Assembly: GCF_014204835.1 (NCBI RefSeq)
Contig: NZ_JACHMD010000001.1
Span: 186,001-250,000 of the forward strand
DNA: 64,000 bases
Source of the DNA: Microbacterium marinum
GTDB lineage: Bacteria; Actinomycetota; Actinomycetes; Actinomycetales; Microbacteriaceae
Reading direction: 5' to 3'
Part shown: positions 34,900 to 43,616 of the stretch, piece after piece
Layout of the letters: the number at the start of each line of letters is the position of its first letter
Position numbering within the stretch: the first letter of the stretch is position 1
Program-made: the position numbers and the translations under genes
The notes under the pieces: generated by a model
The model's input: only the letters and a program-made list of their open reading frames with translations
What the model was told of the DNA's origin: nothing
The model's database searches: none

Positions 34900-37817
34900 G
34901 CGTTCACCCGCTCCTTCTGCTCCTGCGTCTGACGGTCGACCTCGGCGCCCAGCGATCGGAGCACGTCGAGGACGAGCCCGATGACGACCAGGTACACGCC
35001 GACGTCGAACAGGGTGGACGTGACGAACTCGCCGTGCCCGAGAACGGGGATGTCCCACTCCCAGAAGGTGCTGGTGAGCGGCGCCTGACCGAACAGCACC
35101 GGCACGATGGCGGTGCCCACGGCCAGCAGCATGCCCGCTCCGAGGAGGCGACCGGCGTCGGTCGGTGCGGCTGCGCCGAGCTCGTACCGGCCGCCCGCGA
35201 CGTAGCGCATGACGAGCGCCATGCCCGCGACGAGCCCGCCGGCGAAGCCGCCGCCGGGAAGGTTGTGGCCGGCGAAGAGGAGGTAGATCGAGACGACGAT
35301 GATCGTGTGGAAGAGCACCCGCACGATGACCTCGAGCATCAGCGAACGGTTCTCCGGACGCACCTTCTGCCCCCCGACGAGCCAGGCCTGGCGCGTGCTG
35401 CCGCTGGCAGATCCGCGCGGACGGGGACCCTCCGAAGTCTCGACGAGCGGCCGCCGGAAGCGGGCGGTGGCCGACGGCAGCGAGGGGATCCGCTGCGACC
35501 ACGTGTCGGCCCGGTGGGTGACGAAGACGAGGGATGCCACGCCGGTGGCGGCGAGGATCAGCACTGACAGCTCGCCCATCGTGTCCCAGCCGCGCAGGTC
35601 GACGAGCGTCACGTTCACGACGTTCTTGCCGTTCCCGATCTCGTACGCGAGGTCGGCGAAGCTGTCGGAGATCGGCTGTGCGACCCGCGCACCGGTGGCG
35701 ATGAGGGCGATCGCGGCCATCGTCACGCCGACCCCGATGCCGAGGATGGCGCGCAGGACCGGGAGCACGGACGCGTTGTGGTCGCCCATACGCGCCGGGA
35801 TGCGGCGCAGGACGAGAGCGAATGCGATGAGCGTGACCGTCTCGACGAGGATCTGGGTCAACGCGAGGTCGGGGGCCCCGCTCGTCGCGAACAGGAGCAC
35901 CATCCCGAGCCCGGTGACCGAGACGAGCACGACGCCGGTGTAGCGCTTGCGGGCTCGGACGGCCACGAACCCGGCGAGGATCATGATCGGCGCGACGATC
36001 AGCTGGGCGGGGCTCTGCCACGCGTCGTAGGCGATCTTCCACTCGGTTCCGGCGAGCAGTGCGGTCGCCTCGGCGGCGATGAAGACCACGAAGATCGTGC
36101 CGACGTAGAAGGGCAGCGACCCGCGCTGGGTGAGCGAGGTCGTCCAGACCGAGAGCTTCGCGATGCCGCGCAGCGTGCCGTTGTAGACGTCGTTCGCGGT
36201 GAAGGGCAGGACGCGGCGCTTCCACTGCAGCCGCTGAACGAGCCAGAAGAGCAGCGCGCCCGCGAGGATCGACCCGATCGAGAGGAACAGCGCCGGCTCC
36301 CACCCGTGCCACAGCGCGAGGTGGTACGGCTTCCCGCCCTCGGCTTCGGGAATGGTGTCGGCGTATCCCGCCAATGCCACGTCGAGGAGCGGCGCCGCGG
36401 CGCCGGCGACGACGGTGAGGCCGCTCAGCACGACGGGCGCGACCATGAAGCCGAGGGGCGGGTCGGGCCATTCGGTCCGCGGCAGCGTCTGGCCCGCGGC
36501 ATCCTTCTTCGTCCAGAACGCGCCCCACACGAAGCGGATTCCGTAGGCGGCGGTGAGCGCGGAGCCGAGCACGATCCCGACGAGAGGCACCCACGCGGAG
36601 GGATCGGTGCCGCCTTCGAGGAACGAGGTCAGCGTCGCCTCCTTGGCGACGAAGCCCACCGTGGGTGCCACGCCGACCATCGAGGCGATCGCGATGATCG
36701 AGAAGACGGCGAGGGTCGGAGCCTGTCGACCGACTCCCGAGAGCTCTCCGATGTCACGGGTGCTGAGCTGTCGGTCGATGACGCCGACGATCAGGAACAG
36801 CGCCGACTTGAAGAGCGCGTGCCCGATGAGCAGCGCGAGGCCGGCGAGGGCCGAGTTCCGCTCGCCGTAGCCGAGGACCACCGTGAGCATGCCGAGCTGG
36901 CTGACCGTGCCGAAGGCGAGGACGCGCTTCAGGTCCGACTCGCGCAGCGCCTGCAGGCCGCCGAGCAGCATGGTGAACAGGCCGAGCGCGATGATGATCG
37001 GTCGCCAGGGCTCGGCCTCGGCGAACCCGGGAGCGAACCGGGCGATTAGGTAGATGCCGGCCTTCACCATGGCGGCCGCGTGCAGGTAGGCGCTGACCGG
37101 GGTGGGGGCGGCCATGGCTCCGGGGAGCCAGAAGTGGAACGGGAAGATCGCCGACTTGCTGAGCGCGCCGACCAGGAGCATCACGAGCGCGGCATCCAGG
37201 AGCATCGCCTGCTGCCCCTCGAAGATCGGGCCGGCAGCGATCATGTCGCTGATGCTGGTGGTCTCGTAGAGGACGACGAGCATCACGACGCCGATGAGCA
37301 TGACGAGGCCGCCGAGGGTCGTGACCAGTAGCGCCTGGAGGGCGGCTCGACGGCTCGCGCCGCGTCGGTGGTAGAAGCCGATGAGCAGGTAGGAGAGGAC
37401 GCTCGTCACTTCCCACAGCATGATCAGCACGACGATGTCGTCGGTCAGGACGAGGCCGTACATCGCGCCGGCGAAGGCGAGCAGCACGGCGGAGAAGAGG
37501 GCGAGACCTTCTTTCTTGCCCGCGAAGTACCACCGGCAGTAGACGAGGACGAGAGCGCCGACGCCGGTGACGATGAGGGACATCACCCAGCCGAGCACGT
37601 CCATCTGCATCGACAGGCGGACCTGCAGATCGGGGATCCAGGCGTATGTCTCGAACGGGATATCACCCGCGAGGATGCGAGGCCCCTGCAGAGCCGTGTG
37701 CACGAAGGCGACGATCGGCACGACCGCGGCGACCAGGAAGGTGCGGGATCCCCACCGCGGCACGAGGGCCGGAAGGATCAACGGCACGAGCGCGAACGCG
37801 AGGAGGAGGATCAGCAA
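34896..37817 (-). CDS. mnhA: Na+/H+ antiporter subunits A and B fused
   Basis: A 973-residue protein. Residues about 1-500 are the NuoL-like MnhA core (DDIVVLIMLWEVTSVLSYLL; HFWLPGAMAAPTPVSAYLHA in part). Residues about 500-780 are the MnhA C-terminal region with the NuoJ-like DUF4040 part (SGAPDLALTQILVETVTL). From about 810 the MnhB domain follows, with HNLPGGGFAGGLVAGMAL. The TTG start at 37817 is supported by GAGGAGG. First gene of the mnh operon; TAGACT at 37861-37856 could be its -10 box. With C-G downstream the complex is complete. Confidence 0.93.
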   Translation of the reverse strand: MLILLLAFALVPLILPALVPRWGSRTFLVAAVVPIVAFVHTALQGPRILAGDIPFETYAWIPDLQVRLSMQMDVLGWVMSLIVTGVGALVLVYCRWYFAGKKEGLALFSAVLLAFAGAMYGLVLTDDIVVLIMLWEVTSVLSYLLIGFYHRRGASRRAALQALLVTTLGGLVMLIGVVMLVVLYETTSISDMIAAGPIFEGQQAMLLDAALVMLLVGALSKSAIFPFHFWLPGAMAAPTPVSAYLHAAAMVKAGIYLIARFAPGFAEAEPWRPIIIALGLFTMLLGGLQALRESDLKRVLAFGTVSQLGMLTVVLGYGERNSALAGLALLIGHALFKSALFLIVGVIDRQLSTRDIGELSGVGRQAPTLAVFSIIAIASMVGVAPTVGFVAKEATLTSFLEGGTDPSAWVPLVGIVLGSALTAAYGIRFVWGAFWTKKDAAGQTLPRTEWPDPPLGFMVAPVVLSGLTVVAGAAAPLLDVALAGYADTIPEAEGGKPYHLALWHGWEPALFLSIGSILAGALLFWLVQRLQWKRRVLPFTANDVYNGTLRGIAKLSVWTTSLTQRGSLPFYVGTIFVVFIAAEATALLAGTEWKIAYDAWQSPAQLIVAPIMILAGFVAVRARKRYTGVVLVSVTGLGMVLLFATSGAPDLALTQILVETVTLIAFALVLRRIPARMGDHNASVLPVLRAILGIGVGVTMAAIALIATGARVAQPISDSFADLAYEIGNGKNVVNVTLVDLRGWDTMGELSVLILAATGVASLVFVTHRADTWSQRIPSLPSATARFRRPLVETSEGPRPRGSASGSTRQAWLVGGQKVRPENRSLMLEVIVRVLFHTIIVVSIYLLFAGHNLPGGGFAGGLVAGMALVMRYVAGGRYELGAAAPTDAGRLLGAGMLLAVGTAIVPVLFGQAPLTSTFWEWDIPVLGHGEFVTSTLFDVGVYLVVIGLVLDVLRSLGAEVDRQTQEQKERVNA

Positions 37818-37858
37818 CCTGGCCTCCTCTGTGCGTCGCGGGGGTCGAGGATTCCAGT

Positions 37859-38947
37859 CTACCCGGCGGAGTCCGAGCGGGGCCCCAGCGCCTTCCCAGC
37901 GGAGACGGATACGGGAGCGGTCGTGTTCCCTCGTCGGAATGTACAGGAGAGGGTGAGGGATGCCGGTTCGCGTCCCTCGAGCATGGCGACCACGGCCTCC
38001 CCGGCGGCGCGTCCCTTCGCCGCGGCATCCTGCACGAGCGTGGTGAGCGCGTAGGGGGCGAGACCGTCGACGACGATTCCGTCGAAGCCGGTGACGCTCA
38101 GGTCCTCCGGGACGCGAAGCCCCGCCTCCTCGGCGGCGCGGATGACACCCGCGGCGAGCATGTCGCTCTGGGCGAGGATCGCGGTCGGGCGGACACCGGC
38201 GAGGAGCACCCGGCCGGCGGCGAGACCCTCGTCGATGGAGCTCTCCGCCGTCGCGTACGCGGGGGCATCGGGGTAGACGTCGCGAGCGCCCTGCAGGCGG
38301 TCGCGGGTGACGTCCACCGTGATGCCGGCCTCGTCGTCGTGGAAGCCGCGGCGCCGAGCCCCGTCCCGCGGGAGCGTGACGATGGCGACATCGCGATGTC
38401 CCAGCGAGCGCACGTGCTCCGCCGCCTGTCGCTGCGCCTCGCGGTTGTCGAGGAGGATGCGGGGGATGTCGGCACCGGCATCGCCCTCGATCACGGCCAC
38501 GGGAAGGCCGCGACCGCGGACGGTCTCGACCGACGCCCGGACGATCTCGTTGCAGCCGAGGAGGACGGCGGCATCGATGGGCGCCGAGGTGAGGCTCGGC
38601 GCAGTCGCGGGGGCGTCGGGGCCCTCGTCCCGCAGCAGCAGGATGCCCGCGCCGATCGGCGCGAGCGCGTCGCTCAAGCCGTCCATCATGGCGGCGTTGA
38701 CCGGGTCGCGGAACGCCGCGCCCAGCCTCTCCCGGAAGAGCACGGCGACGATGCCGGCGCGTCCGGTGCGCAGCGATGCCGCCCGGGGGTCGGGGCCCGT
38801 GTAGCCGAGCGACTCCGCGGCGGCGATCACCTTGGCGCGGGTCGCGTCTGAGACGACGACCTTGCCGCTGAAGACGACGGATGCCGTGGATGCCGAGACG
38901 CCGGCCTCGCGCGCCACGTCCGCAATGGTGGCTCGACGGGAACTCAT
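37859..38947 (-). CDS. LacI-family transcriptional regulator
   Basis: A 362-residue full-length regulator: N-terminal headpiece TIADVAREAGVSASTASVVF (about 7-26) with hinge helix, then a periplasmic-binding-protein-like sugar domain (AILAQSDMLAAGVIRAAEEAG and SVTGFDGI near the C-terminus). Ligand unknown. It is transcribed away from the MFS permease gene, and a palindrome CGAATCGTTTCG with the central CG typical of this family lies between them at 38979-38990. It probably represses the permease gene and itself. Confidence 0.92.
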   Translation of the reverse strand: MSSRRATIADVAREAGVSASTASVVFSGKVVVSDATRAKVIAAAESLGYTGPDPRAASLRTGRAGIVAVLFRERLGAAFRDPVNAAMMDGLSDALAPIGAGILLLRDEGPDAPATAPSLTSAPIDAAVLLGCNEIVRASVETVRGRGLPVAVIEGDAGADIPRILLDNREAQRQAAEHVRSLGHRDVAIVTLPRDGARRRGFHDDEAGITVDVTRDRLQGARDVYPDAPAYATAESSIDEGLAAGRVLLAGVRPTAILAQSDMLAAGVIRAAEEAGLRVPEDLSVTGFDGIVVDGLAPYALTTLVQDAAAKGRAAGEAVVAMLEGREPASLTLSCTFRRGNTTAPVSVSAGKALGPRSDSAG

Positions 38948-38978
38948 GGTGCGATGGTACCCGCTCTGTTCCAGCGAT

Positions 38979-39006
38979 CGAATCGTTTCGGAGATTCCGC
39001 TACAGT
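38979..39006 (+). promoter_or_regulatory. LacI operator and leaderless MFS promoter
   Basis: CGAATCGTTTCG (38979-38990; 10 of 12 positions symmetric, central CG) is followed by the -10 box TACAGT (39001-39006), then 6 nt and the GTG start at 39013. The operator covers the spacer/-35 region of the permease promoter. Confidence 0.6.
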
Positions 39007-39012
39007 GTCGAC

Positions 39013-40227
39013 GTGCACACCGAGTTAACCGCCTCCCGACTGCTGGCCTGGCGCCTGGCCGTCTTCGCCATCTTCACCGCCAGCGGGCTGAGCATTGCGA
39101 CCTGGGCGTCGCGCGTCCCCTCGATCAAGGCCGCGCTCGACATCGACAACTCCGCCATCGGACTCCTGCTGCTGGGAATGGGCGCCGCATCGATCCTCGG
39201 GCTGTCGTCGGCGTCGGTGATCGCTGCACGGATGGGGACGCGTCGCGGCATGCTCGCCGTGATGCTCGTCCTCGCGACCGGTCTCGCCCTCATCGGTGTC
39301 GGCACCGACGTCGTCCCGGCGCTGCCGCTCGTCCTCGTCGGGTTGGCTCTGTTCGGGTTCGGCAACGGCGCCCTCGACGTCATGATGAACGTCGACGGGG
39401 CGGCGATCGAGGTGGAGGTCGGGAAGACGATCCTCCCGCTGTTCCACGCCTTCTTCAGTTTCGGAACCGTGATCGGTGCCGGCATCGGCGCCGCCGCCGC
39501 CGGGGCGCGCATCGACGTGTTCCCCCACACCGTCACCATCGCCATCGCCATCGTGGCCATCGCCGTGATCTCGTTCGTCTACGTGCCCCAGCGCACCTTC
39601 GGGGCACCCGATGACGCCCCCAGCGGCTGGCGCGACCGGCTCGCGACGGCCCTGTCGGCCTGGCGCGAGCCGCGCACCTACGTCCTCGGCATCGTCATGC
39701 TGGGCATGGCGTTCGCAGAGGGCGGTGCGAACGACTGGATGGCGCTCGGCGTCAGCGAGGATCACGGCGGTGGGCCCGCACTCGGCGCCGTCGCGCTCAC
39801 CGTCTTCTCGGTCGCGATGACCGTGTTCCGCGTGCTGGGCGGTCCGCTCGTCGACCGGTTCGGCCGTGTCACGACCCTCCGGGTGCTGGCGGCGACGGCG
39901 ACGATCGGCATCCTGCTGTTCATCCTCGCGCCGAACATGCCGCTGGTGTTCGTGGGTGCGGCACTGTGGGGTGCGGGCGCGTCGCTCGGGTTCCCGCTGG
40001 GCATGTCCGCTGCAGCCGATGACCCCGCGCGCGCCGCGGCTCGCGTCAGCGCGGCCGCGACGATCGGCTACGTCGCCTTCCTCTGCGGACCGCCGATCCT
40101 CGGCGTGATCAGCGACCGCATCGGCCTGCTCAACACGCTGTACATCATCGTCGCCCTCGTCGCGGCGTCGGGATTCGCGTCGGCGGCGGCCAAGCCGCTA
40201 CCCGGCACGCGTGGCACCTCGCGCTGA
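39013..40227 (+). CDS. MFS transporter, YbjJ-like
   Basis: A 404-residue, 12-segment MFS protein. It has WASRVPSIKAALDIDNSAIG (about 27-46), an opening typical of the YbjJ-like group, and the motif-A-like loops ARMGTRRGM and VDRFGRVTTLR. The substrate of this group is not established; LacI control points to a sugar or related compound. Upstream in-frame codons to 38881 belong to the divergent LacI gene. GTG 39013 lies 6 nt after a -10 box and is taken as a leaderless start. Confidence 0.85.
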   Translation: MHTELTASRLLAWRLAVFAIFTASGLSIATWASRVPSIKAALDIDNSAIGLLLLGMGAASILGLSSASVIAARMGTRRGMLAVMLVLATGLALIGVGTDVVPALPLVLVGLALFGFGNGALDVMMNVDGAAIEVEVGKTILPLFHAFFSFGTVIGAGIGAAAAGARIDVFPHTVTIAIAIVAIAVISFVYVPQRTFGAPDDAPSGWRDRLATALSAWREPRTYVLGIVMLGMAFAEGGANDWMALGVSEDHGGGPALGAVALTVFSVAMTVFRVLGGPLVDRFGRVTTLRVLAATATIGILLFILAPNMPLVFVGAALWGAGASLGFPLGMSAAADDPARAAARVSAAATIGYVAFLCGPPILGVISDRIGLLNTLYIIVALVAASGFASAAAKPLPGTRGTSR

Positions 40228-40254
40228 CGGCGGCCGAGCCGGAACGACACCGGG

Positions 40255-40941
40255 TCAGAACAGGCGGGGCGCGCCCGACTCGATGCCCTTCATCTCGTCG
40301 TAGTCGAGGGTGACGCAGCGGATGCCGCGATCGGCGGCGAGCACCTTGGCCTGCGGCTTGATCTCCTGGGCGGCGAAGACGCCGGTCACCGGCGCGAGGT
40401 GCGGGTCGCGCCCGAGGAGCTCGAGGTATCGCGTGAGCTGCTCGACCCCGTCGATGTCTCCTCGGCGCTTCACCTCGACGGCGATGGTGCCGCCCTCGGG
40501 GTTTCGGAGCAGGAGGTCCACGGGGCCGATCGCGGTCGGGAACTCGCGGCGGACGAGGGTCAGGTTCTCGCCGATGACACCGACCTGCTCGGCGAGCAGC
40601 CGCTGGAGGTCGGCTTCGACGCCGTCCTTGATGAGCCCGGGATCGATGCCGAGTTCGTGGGACGAATCGTGGATCACCTCGTACAGCCGAACCGTGAGGG
40701 CGTCGCCGGTCTTCGCGTGCGTGACCCGCCACATCTCCACGACGTCCGCATCGTCCTCGCCCGGCTCGACGACGGTGAGCGTGCACGGCGGGCTCATCCA
40801 GTTCAGGGGTGCGTGTTGTACGTCTCGATGAAACGCGACCGTGCCGTCCGCCTTGACCATGATGAGCCGTGTCGCGAGGGGGAGATGTGTCTTGAGCCGA
40901 CCGGTGTAGTCGACTGAACAACGAGCAATGACGAGTCTCAC
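40255..40941 (-). CDS. nucS: Mismatch endonuclease NucS/EndoMS
   Basis: Actinobacterial mismatch-repair nuclease that cuts both strands at G-T, G-G and T-T mismatches, replacing MutS/MutL. The 228-residue protein has the N-terminal dimerisation/DNA-binding domain ([11 protein letters not shown], about 42-52) and a C-terminal RecB-like nuclease with D142 (GPVDLLL), E156 and K158 (AVEVKRRG). It ends APRLF, which fits the sliding-clamp contact at the C-terminus. GTG 40941 follows TAATCT by 6 nt, so it is probably leaderless. Convergent with the MFS gene. Confidence 0.95.
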   Translation of the reverse strand: MRLVIARCSVDYTGRLKTHLPLATRLIMVKADGTVAFHRDVQHAPLNWMSPPCTLTVVEPGEDDADVVEMWRVTHAKTGDALTVRLYEVIHDSSHELGIDPGLIKDGVEADLQRLLAEQVGVIGENLTLVRREFPTAIGPVDLLLRNPEGGTIAVEVKRRGDIDGVEQLTRYLELLGRDPHLAPVTGVFAAQEIKPQAKVLAADRGIRCVTLDYDEMKGIESGAPRLF

Positions 40942-40947
40942 CGACTC

Positions 40948-40953
40948 AGATTA
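40948..40953 (-). promoter_or_regulatory. -10 box of leaderless nucS
   Basis: TAATCT on the minus strand, then 6 nt (GAGTCG) and the GTG start of nucS. The remaining gap up to 41106 holds no gene I can support; TTAGAT at 41093-41098 may be the -10 box of the next gene. Confidence 0.55.
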
Positions 40954-41106
40954 CTCGGCACCGCTCGTCGAGGCGCCGGTCGGCGACGCCGCGGTTCGTC
41001 GAACAGCTCGCGCGCGCATTCGCGACGCGGACGCGGGTGTCCGGGATCGTCCGGAATGGCGATTTTCGACTTCGGGCCCACGATATGGCTTGTTAGATCG
41101 GGTGCC

Positions 41107-42963
41107 ATGGCACGACCACGACCCGAATGGGCTGACTACATCGTCGACAGCGCGCACGCCGACACCGCTGCGCTGGGCGCGACGATCGCCGCCGAGGCGC
41201 AGCGCAGTCGCCGCGTGCAACTGGAGGCGGCACGTCGACAGGTCGAGGCAACCCAGCAGCAGACGGTCGCGATTCGCGAGACGGCGCTCGCGATGCAGGA
41301 TGCCGCGGATCGGCAGGTGGAGGCGCAGTACGCGACCGCCGGCGTGGTCGCCGAGGTCGGGGCTTCGGTGGATGCCCTCGCCGATCGTGTCGGTGACTCG
41401 CTGGACCTCGGCTTCCTGCGCCTCCAGCAGACGGTGGATGAGGGAATCGCCACCCTCGATCGGAACTTGGATGTGCTCGCGGGGGTGATGCACGGCGGCT
41501 TCGAGTTGGTCGGTCAGCGCATGCTCGAGCAGACCGCCGTGCTCGGCGACATCGCGACGATGACCGCGAACCCGCTGTCGACCGCTGCGGCCGAGCACTA
41601 CCGCCGTGGTGTGCAGTCGTTGCAGCAGAGGTGGCTCGAGGAGGCCATCGCCGAACTGGAGCAGGCTGTCGACAAAGACCGGACCAATCCTGCGCCGCAC
41701 TATGCGCTCGGCGTCGCGAAGGCCGCATCGAACGAACCCGCGGATGCGTTCACCGCGCTCGCCTCGGCCATCAAGTACTCCGTCGCCGACGAGAGATGGG
41801 CATCGTTGGCCGCGAGCGCGGCGATCTTGCTGCGCTCCGTCGCCGGCCCAGAACAGGCCGACGAGGTGGCGCGCGCGTTGGACACCGCACTGCTCGTCGC
41901 GCCGACCTGCGCCGAACTGCTCCTGGTCCGCGCGGCGCATCTGGGCTCGTACGATGACCTCGTCGCGGCGTTCACCCTCGCTCCGGAGCTGGCTCTCGTG
42001 GCCGTTCAGGGGGGCGTTCCCGGTGCCGAGGAGGCCGCACAGTCTGTTCACGACGATCCGGCGGGACCCATCCGTGCCCGCCGGGAGATCCAGCGCATCG
42101 TGGCGTCGTCGGGAGATCCAGATTTTGGGAGCGACGCCCCGCCCGCCGATGTCCCGCAGGCCATGATCGGGTACCCCGGATGGGTGCGCACGGTGCTGCC
42201 GACGATCGCGCGCCACGTACGCACGGGCATCCCTCAGCGTCTCGAGGGCGCCGCTGCGGTTGCGTCTATGACCAAGGCCGCGGCCGACCTCGGTCGGATC
42301 ACTCTCGCCGGCGCGCACGACTCCCTGCGCGGTCATGAACGCCGCAGAGACGAGGCGGCAGCGCGCGTGGCGCGGAACCGGGCTGCAGTCGAGGCGTACC
42401 GCATGCTCCCGCCTGCGACGGCCACCCTCGAACATGAGGCGCGCGCGAGCCGCGGCATCCGGCTGTTCCTTCGCCCCTTGGTGGCGTTGATGTTGGTGAT
42501 TCTGCTCACGAACGTGGCGGGTGCGAACACGATGGTCTCCGTTCCGGCCGGGATCGCCGCGTTCGTCTTCGCGATCCTCCTCGTCGTATGGCTTGTCAAG
42601 GCGTTTCGAGCGCTCGCAGAGGAACGCGAGGTCGTACGGCGTGAGGCGGCCACAGCACAGCAGATTCGGGAACATCAGGTCATGCTCGCTCAGCAGCAGG
42701 CGGATCGCGCTCGGGACCGCGCCGAAGGGGATCTCGCCGCCGCGACCGCGACACTCACCGCGATGGAGCAGCGAGTGGCGAGTGAGGCCGCCCGCATCGC
42801 ACAGCTCGAAGCGGAGCTCGATGCCTTGGACGAGGAGCACCGCGGGGCGAGCGACGCCCATGCCGCGCTCGTCGCGGACACGGAGCGCTTCCAGCGGCCG
42901 ATCCTCGCCCTCCTCCCCTCCATCGAACGCGATCGCATCCGCCCGCTCGGCGATGCACTCTGA
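41107..42963 (+). CDS. Large TPR and coiled-coil membrane protein of unknown function
   Basis: A 618-residue protein with no named homologue that I recognise. An N-terminal helical coiled coil fills about residues 20-110 (many Q/E/A heptads). A TPR-like pair starts at AAEHYRRGVQSLQQRWLEEA (about 160-179) and continues with helical repeats to about 300. Two membrane segments lie at about 452-492, and a second coiled coil fills about 500-595. ATG 41107 is 8 nt after a possible -10 box TTAGAT; a start at 41056 would precede this box. The architecture suggests a membrane scaffold. The next gene, 58 bp on, is probably co-transcribed. Confidence 0.7.
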   Translation: MARPRPEWADYIVDSAHADTAALGATIAAEAQRSRRVQLEAARRQVEATQQQTVAIRETALAMQDAADRQVEAQYATAGVVAEVGASVDALADRVGDSLDLGFLRLQQTVDEGIATLDRNLDVLAGVMHGGFELVGQRMLEQTAVLGDIATMTANPLSTAAAEHYRRGVQSLQQRWLEEAIAELEQAVDKDRTNPAPHYALGVAKAASNEPADAFTALASAIKYSVADERWASLAASAAILLRSVAGPEQADEVARALDTALLVAPTCAELLLVRAAHLGSYDDLVAAFTLAPELALVAVQGGVPGAEEAAQSVHDDPAGPIRARREIQRIVASSGDPDFGSDAPPADVPQAMIGYPGWVRTVLPTIARHVRTGIPQRLEGAAAVASMTKAAADLGRITLAGAHDSLRGHERRRDEAAARVARNRAAVEAYRMLPPATATLEHEARASRGIRLFLRPLVALMLVILLTNVAGANTMVSVPAGIAAFVFAILLVVWLVKAFRALAEEREVVRREAATAQQIREHQVMLAQQQADRARDRAEGDLAAATATLTAMEQRVASEAARIAQLEAELDALDEEHRGASDAHAALVADTERFQRPILALLPSIERDRIRPLGDAL

Positions 42964-43021
42964 CCTCGAGCGGAATGCGCACAGACATTCCGTCGAACCC
43001 ACCCAACGAGAGAGGACCGTC

Positions 43022-43606
43022 ATGACCACGACTCCCGCAGGCTGGTACGCCGCCGAACAACACCCCGGACACCAGCGCTATTGGGACGGCGCGCAGTGGA
43101 CCGAGCATTTCCATCCGCCCCTCGGTGAGACCCCGGCCGCTCCCGTCGTGGCGGCCGCCGACGTCGCACGGATCGCCGCGGCGCCCACGAGTGACGATGA
43201 CATCGTGGGCATCTTGAACTCGCTGAAAACCGACGCGATCGCTGCCGGGATGCTGACGAAGCACAAAGTCACCTCGAAGGTGAACAAGCGCCGCGGCGAG
43301 GTGGAGGCAACCTTCACGGCGAGCTTGAAGACCGTGAAGAACTACTGGGTCAAGATCGAGGTGGTGAAGACTCCGCACGGTGTCAGCTGGTCGCCCGACA
43401 ACGGCGTCTGGAGCAAGGACGGCGCCTCACGCGGAGGCAAGATGGGACTCGCCAACGAGCTGTCCGCCGGTGGGGGGATCGTCAGCGGCCTGGTCGGAAA
43501 TATGCTCGCGGGCTCGGTGGCGAAGGCCGCCGCGAAGGACGCGCAACGGGCCCAGCTGGAGTATGCCGCGTTCGAGTCCGCGGTGCTGTCCAACTACTAC
43601 GCCTGA
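43022..43606 (+). CDS. DUF2510 domain protein
   Basis: A 194-residue protein that begins with a DUF2510 motif, PAGWYAAEQHPGHQRYWDGA (residues 5-24, completed by QWTEHF), a small aromatic-rich module common in actinobacterial membrane and secretion-linked proteins. The remainder has a conserved-looking basic domain (HKVTSKVNKRRGEVEATF, about 80-97) and a Gly/Ala-rich helical C-terminus with a weakly hydrophobic stretch. Ribosome site GAGAGAGGA precedes the ATG. Function unknown; probably works with the TPR protein encoded just upstream. Confidence 0.75.
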   Translation: MTTTPAGWYAAEQHPGHQRYWDGAQWTEHFHPPLGETPAAPVVAAADVARIAAAPTSDDDIVGILNSLKTDAIAAGMLTKHKVTSKVNKRRGEVEATFTASLKTVKNYWVKIEVVKTPHGVSWSPDNGVWSKDGASRGGKMGLANELSAGGGIVSGLVGNMLAGSVAKAAAKDAQRAQLEYAAFESAVLSNYYA

Positions 43607-43616
43607 TCGCGGCAGG

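Noticed and set aside
34375..36594. 739-residue frame extending mnhC upstream
   Set aside because: The extra ~565 residues are Arg/Pro/His-rich, lack domains and lie wholly antisense-frame to the clear mnhA sequence; only the last 174 residues (MnhC) are real.
43380..43616. Start of the HTH-membrane gene inside the DUF2510 gene
   Set aside because: This stretch is Arg/Ser/Pro/Thr-rich and read in another frame of a well-supported gene; no ribosome site, and it does not resemble the start of an HTH domain.
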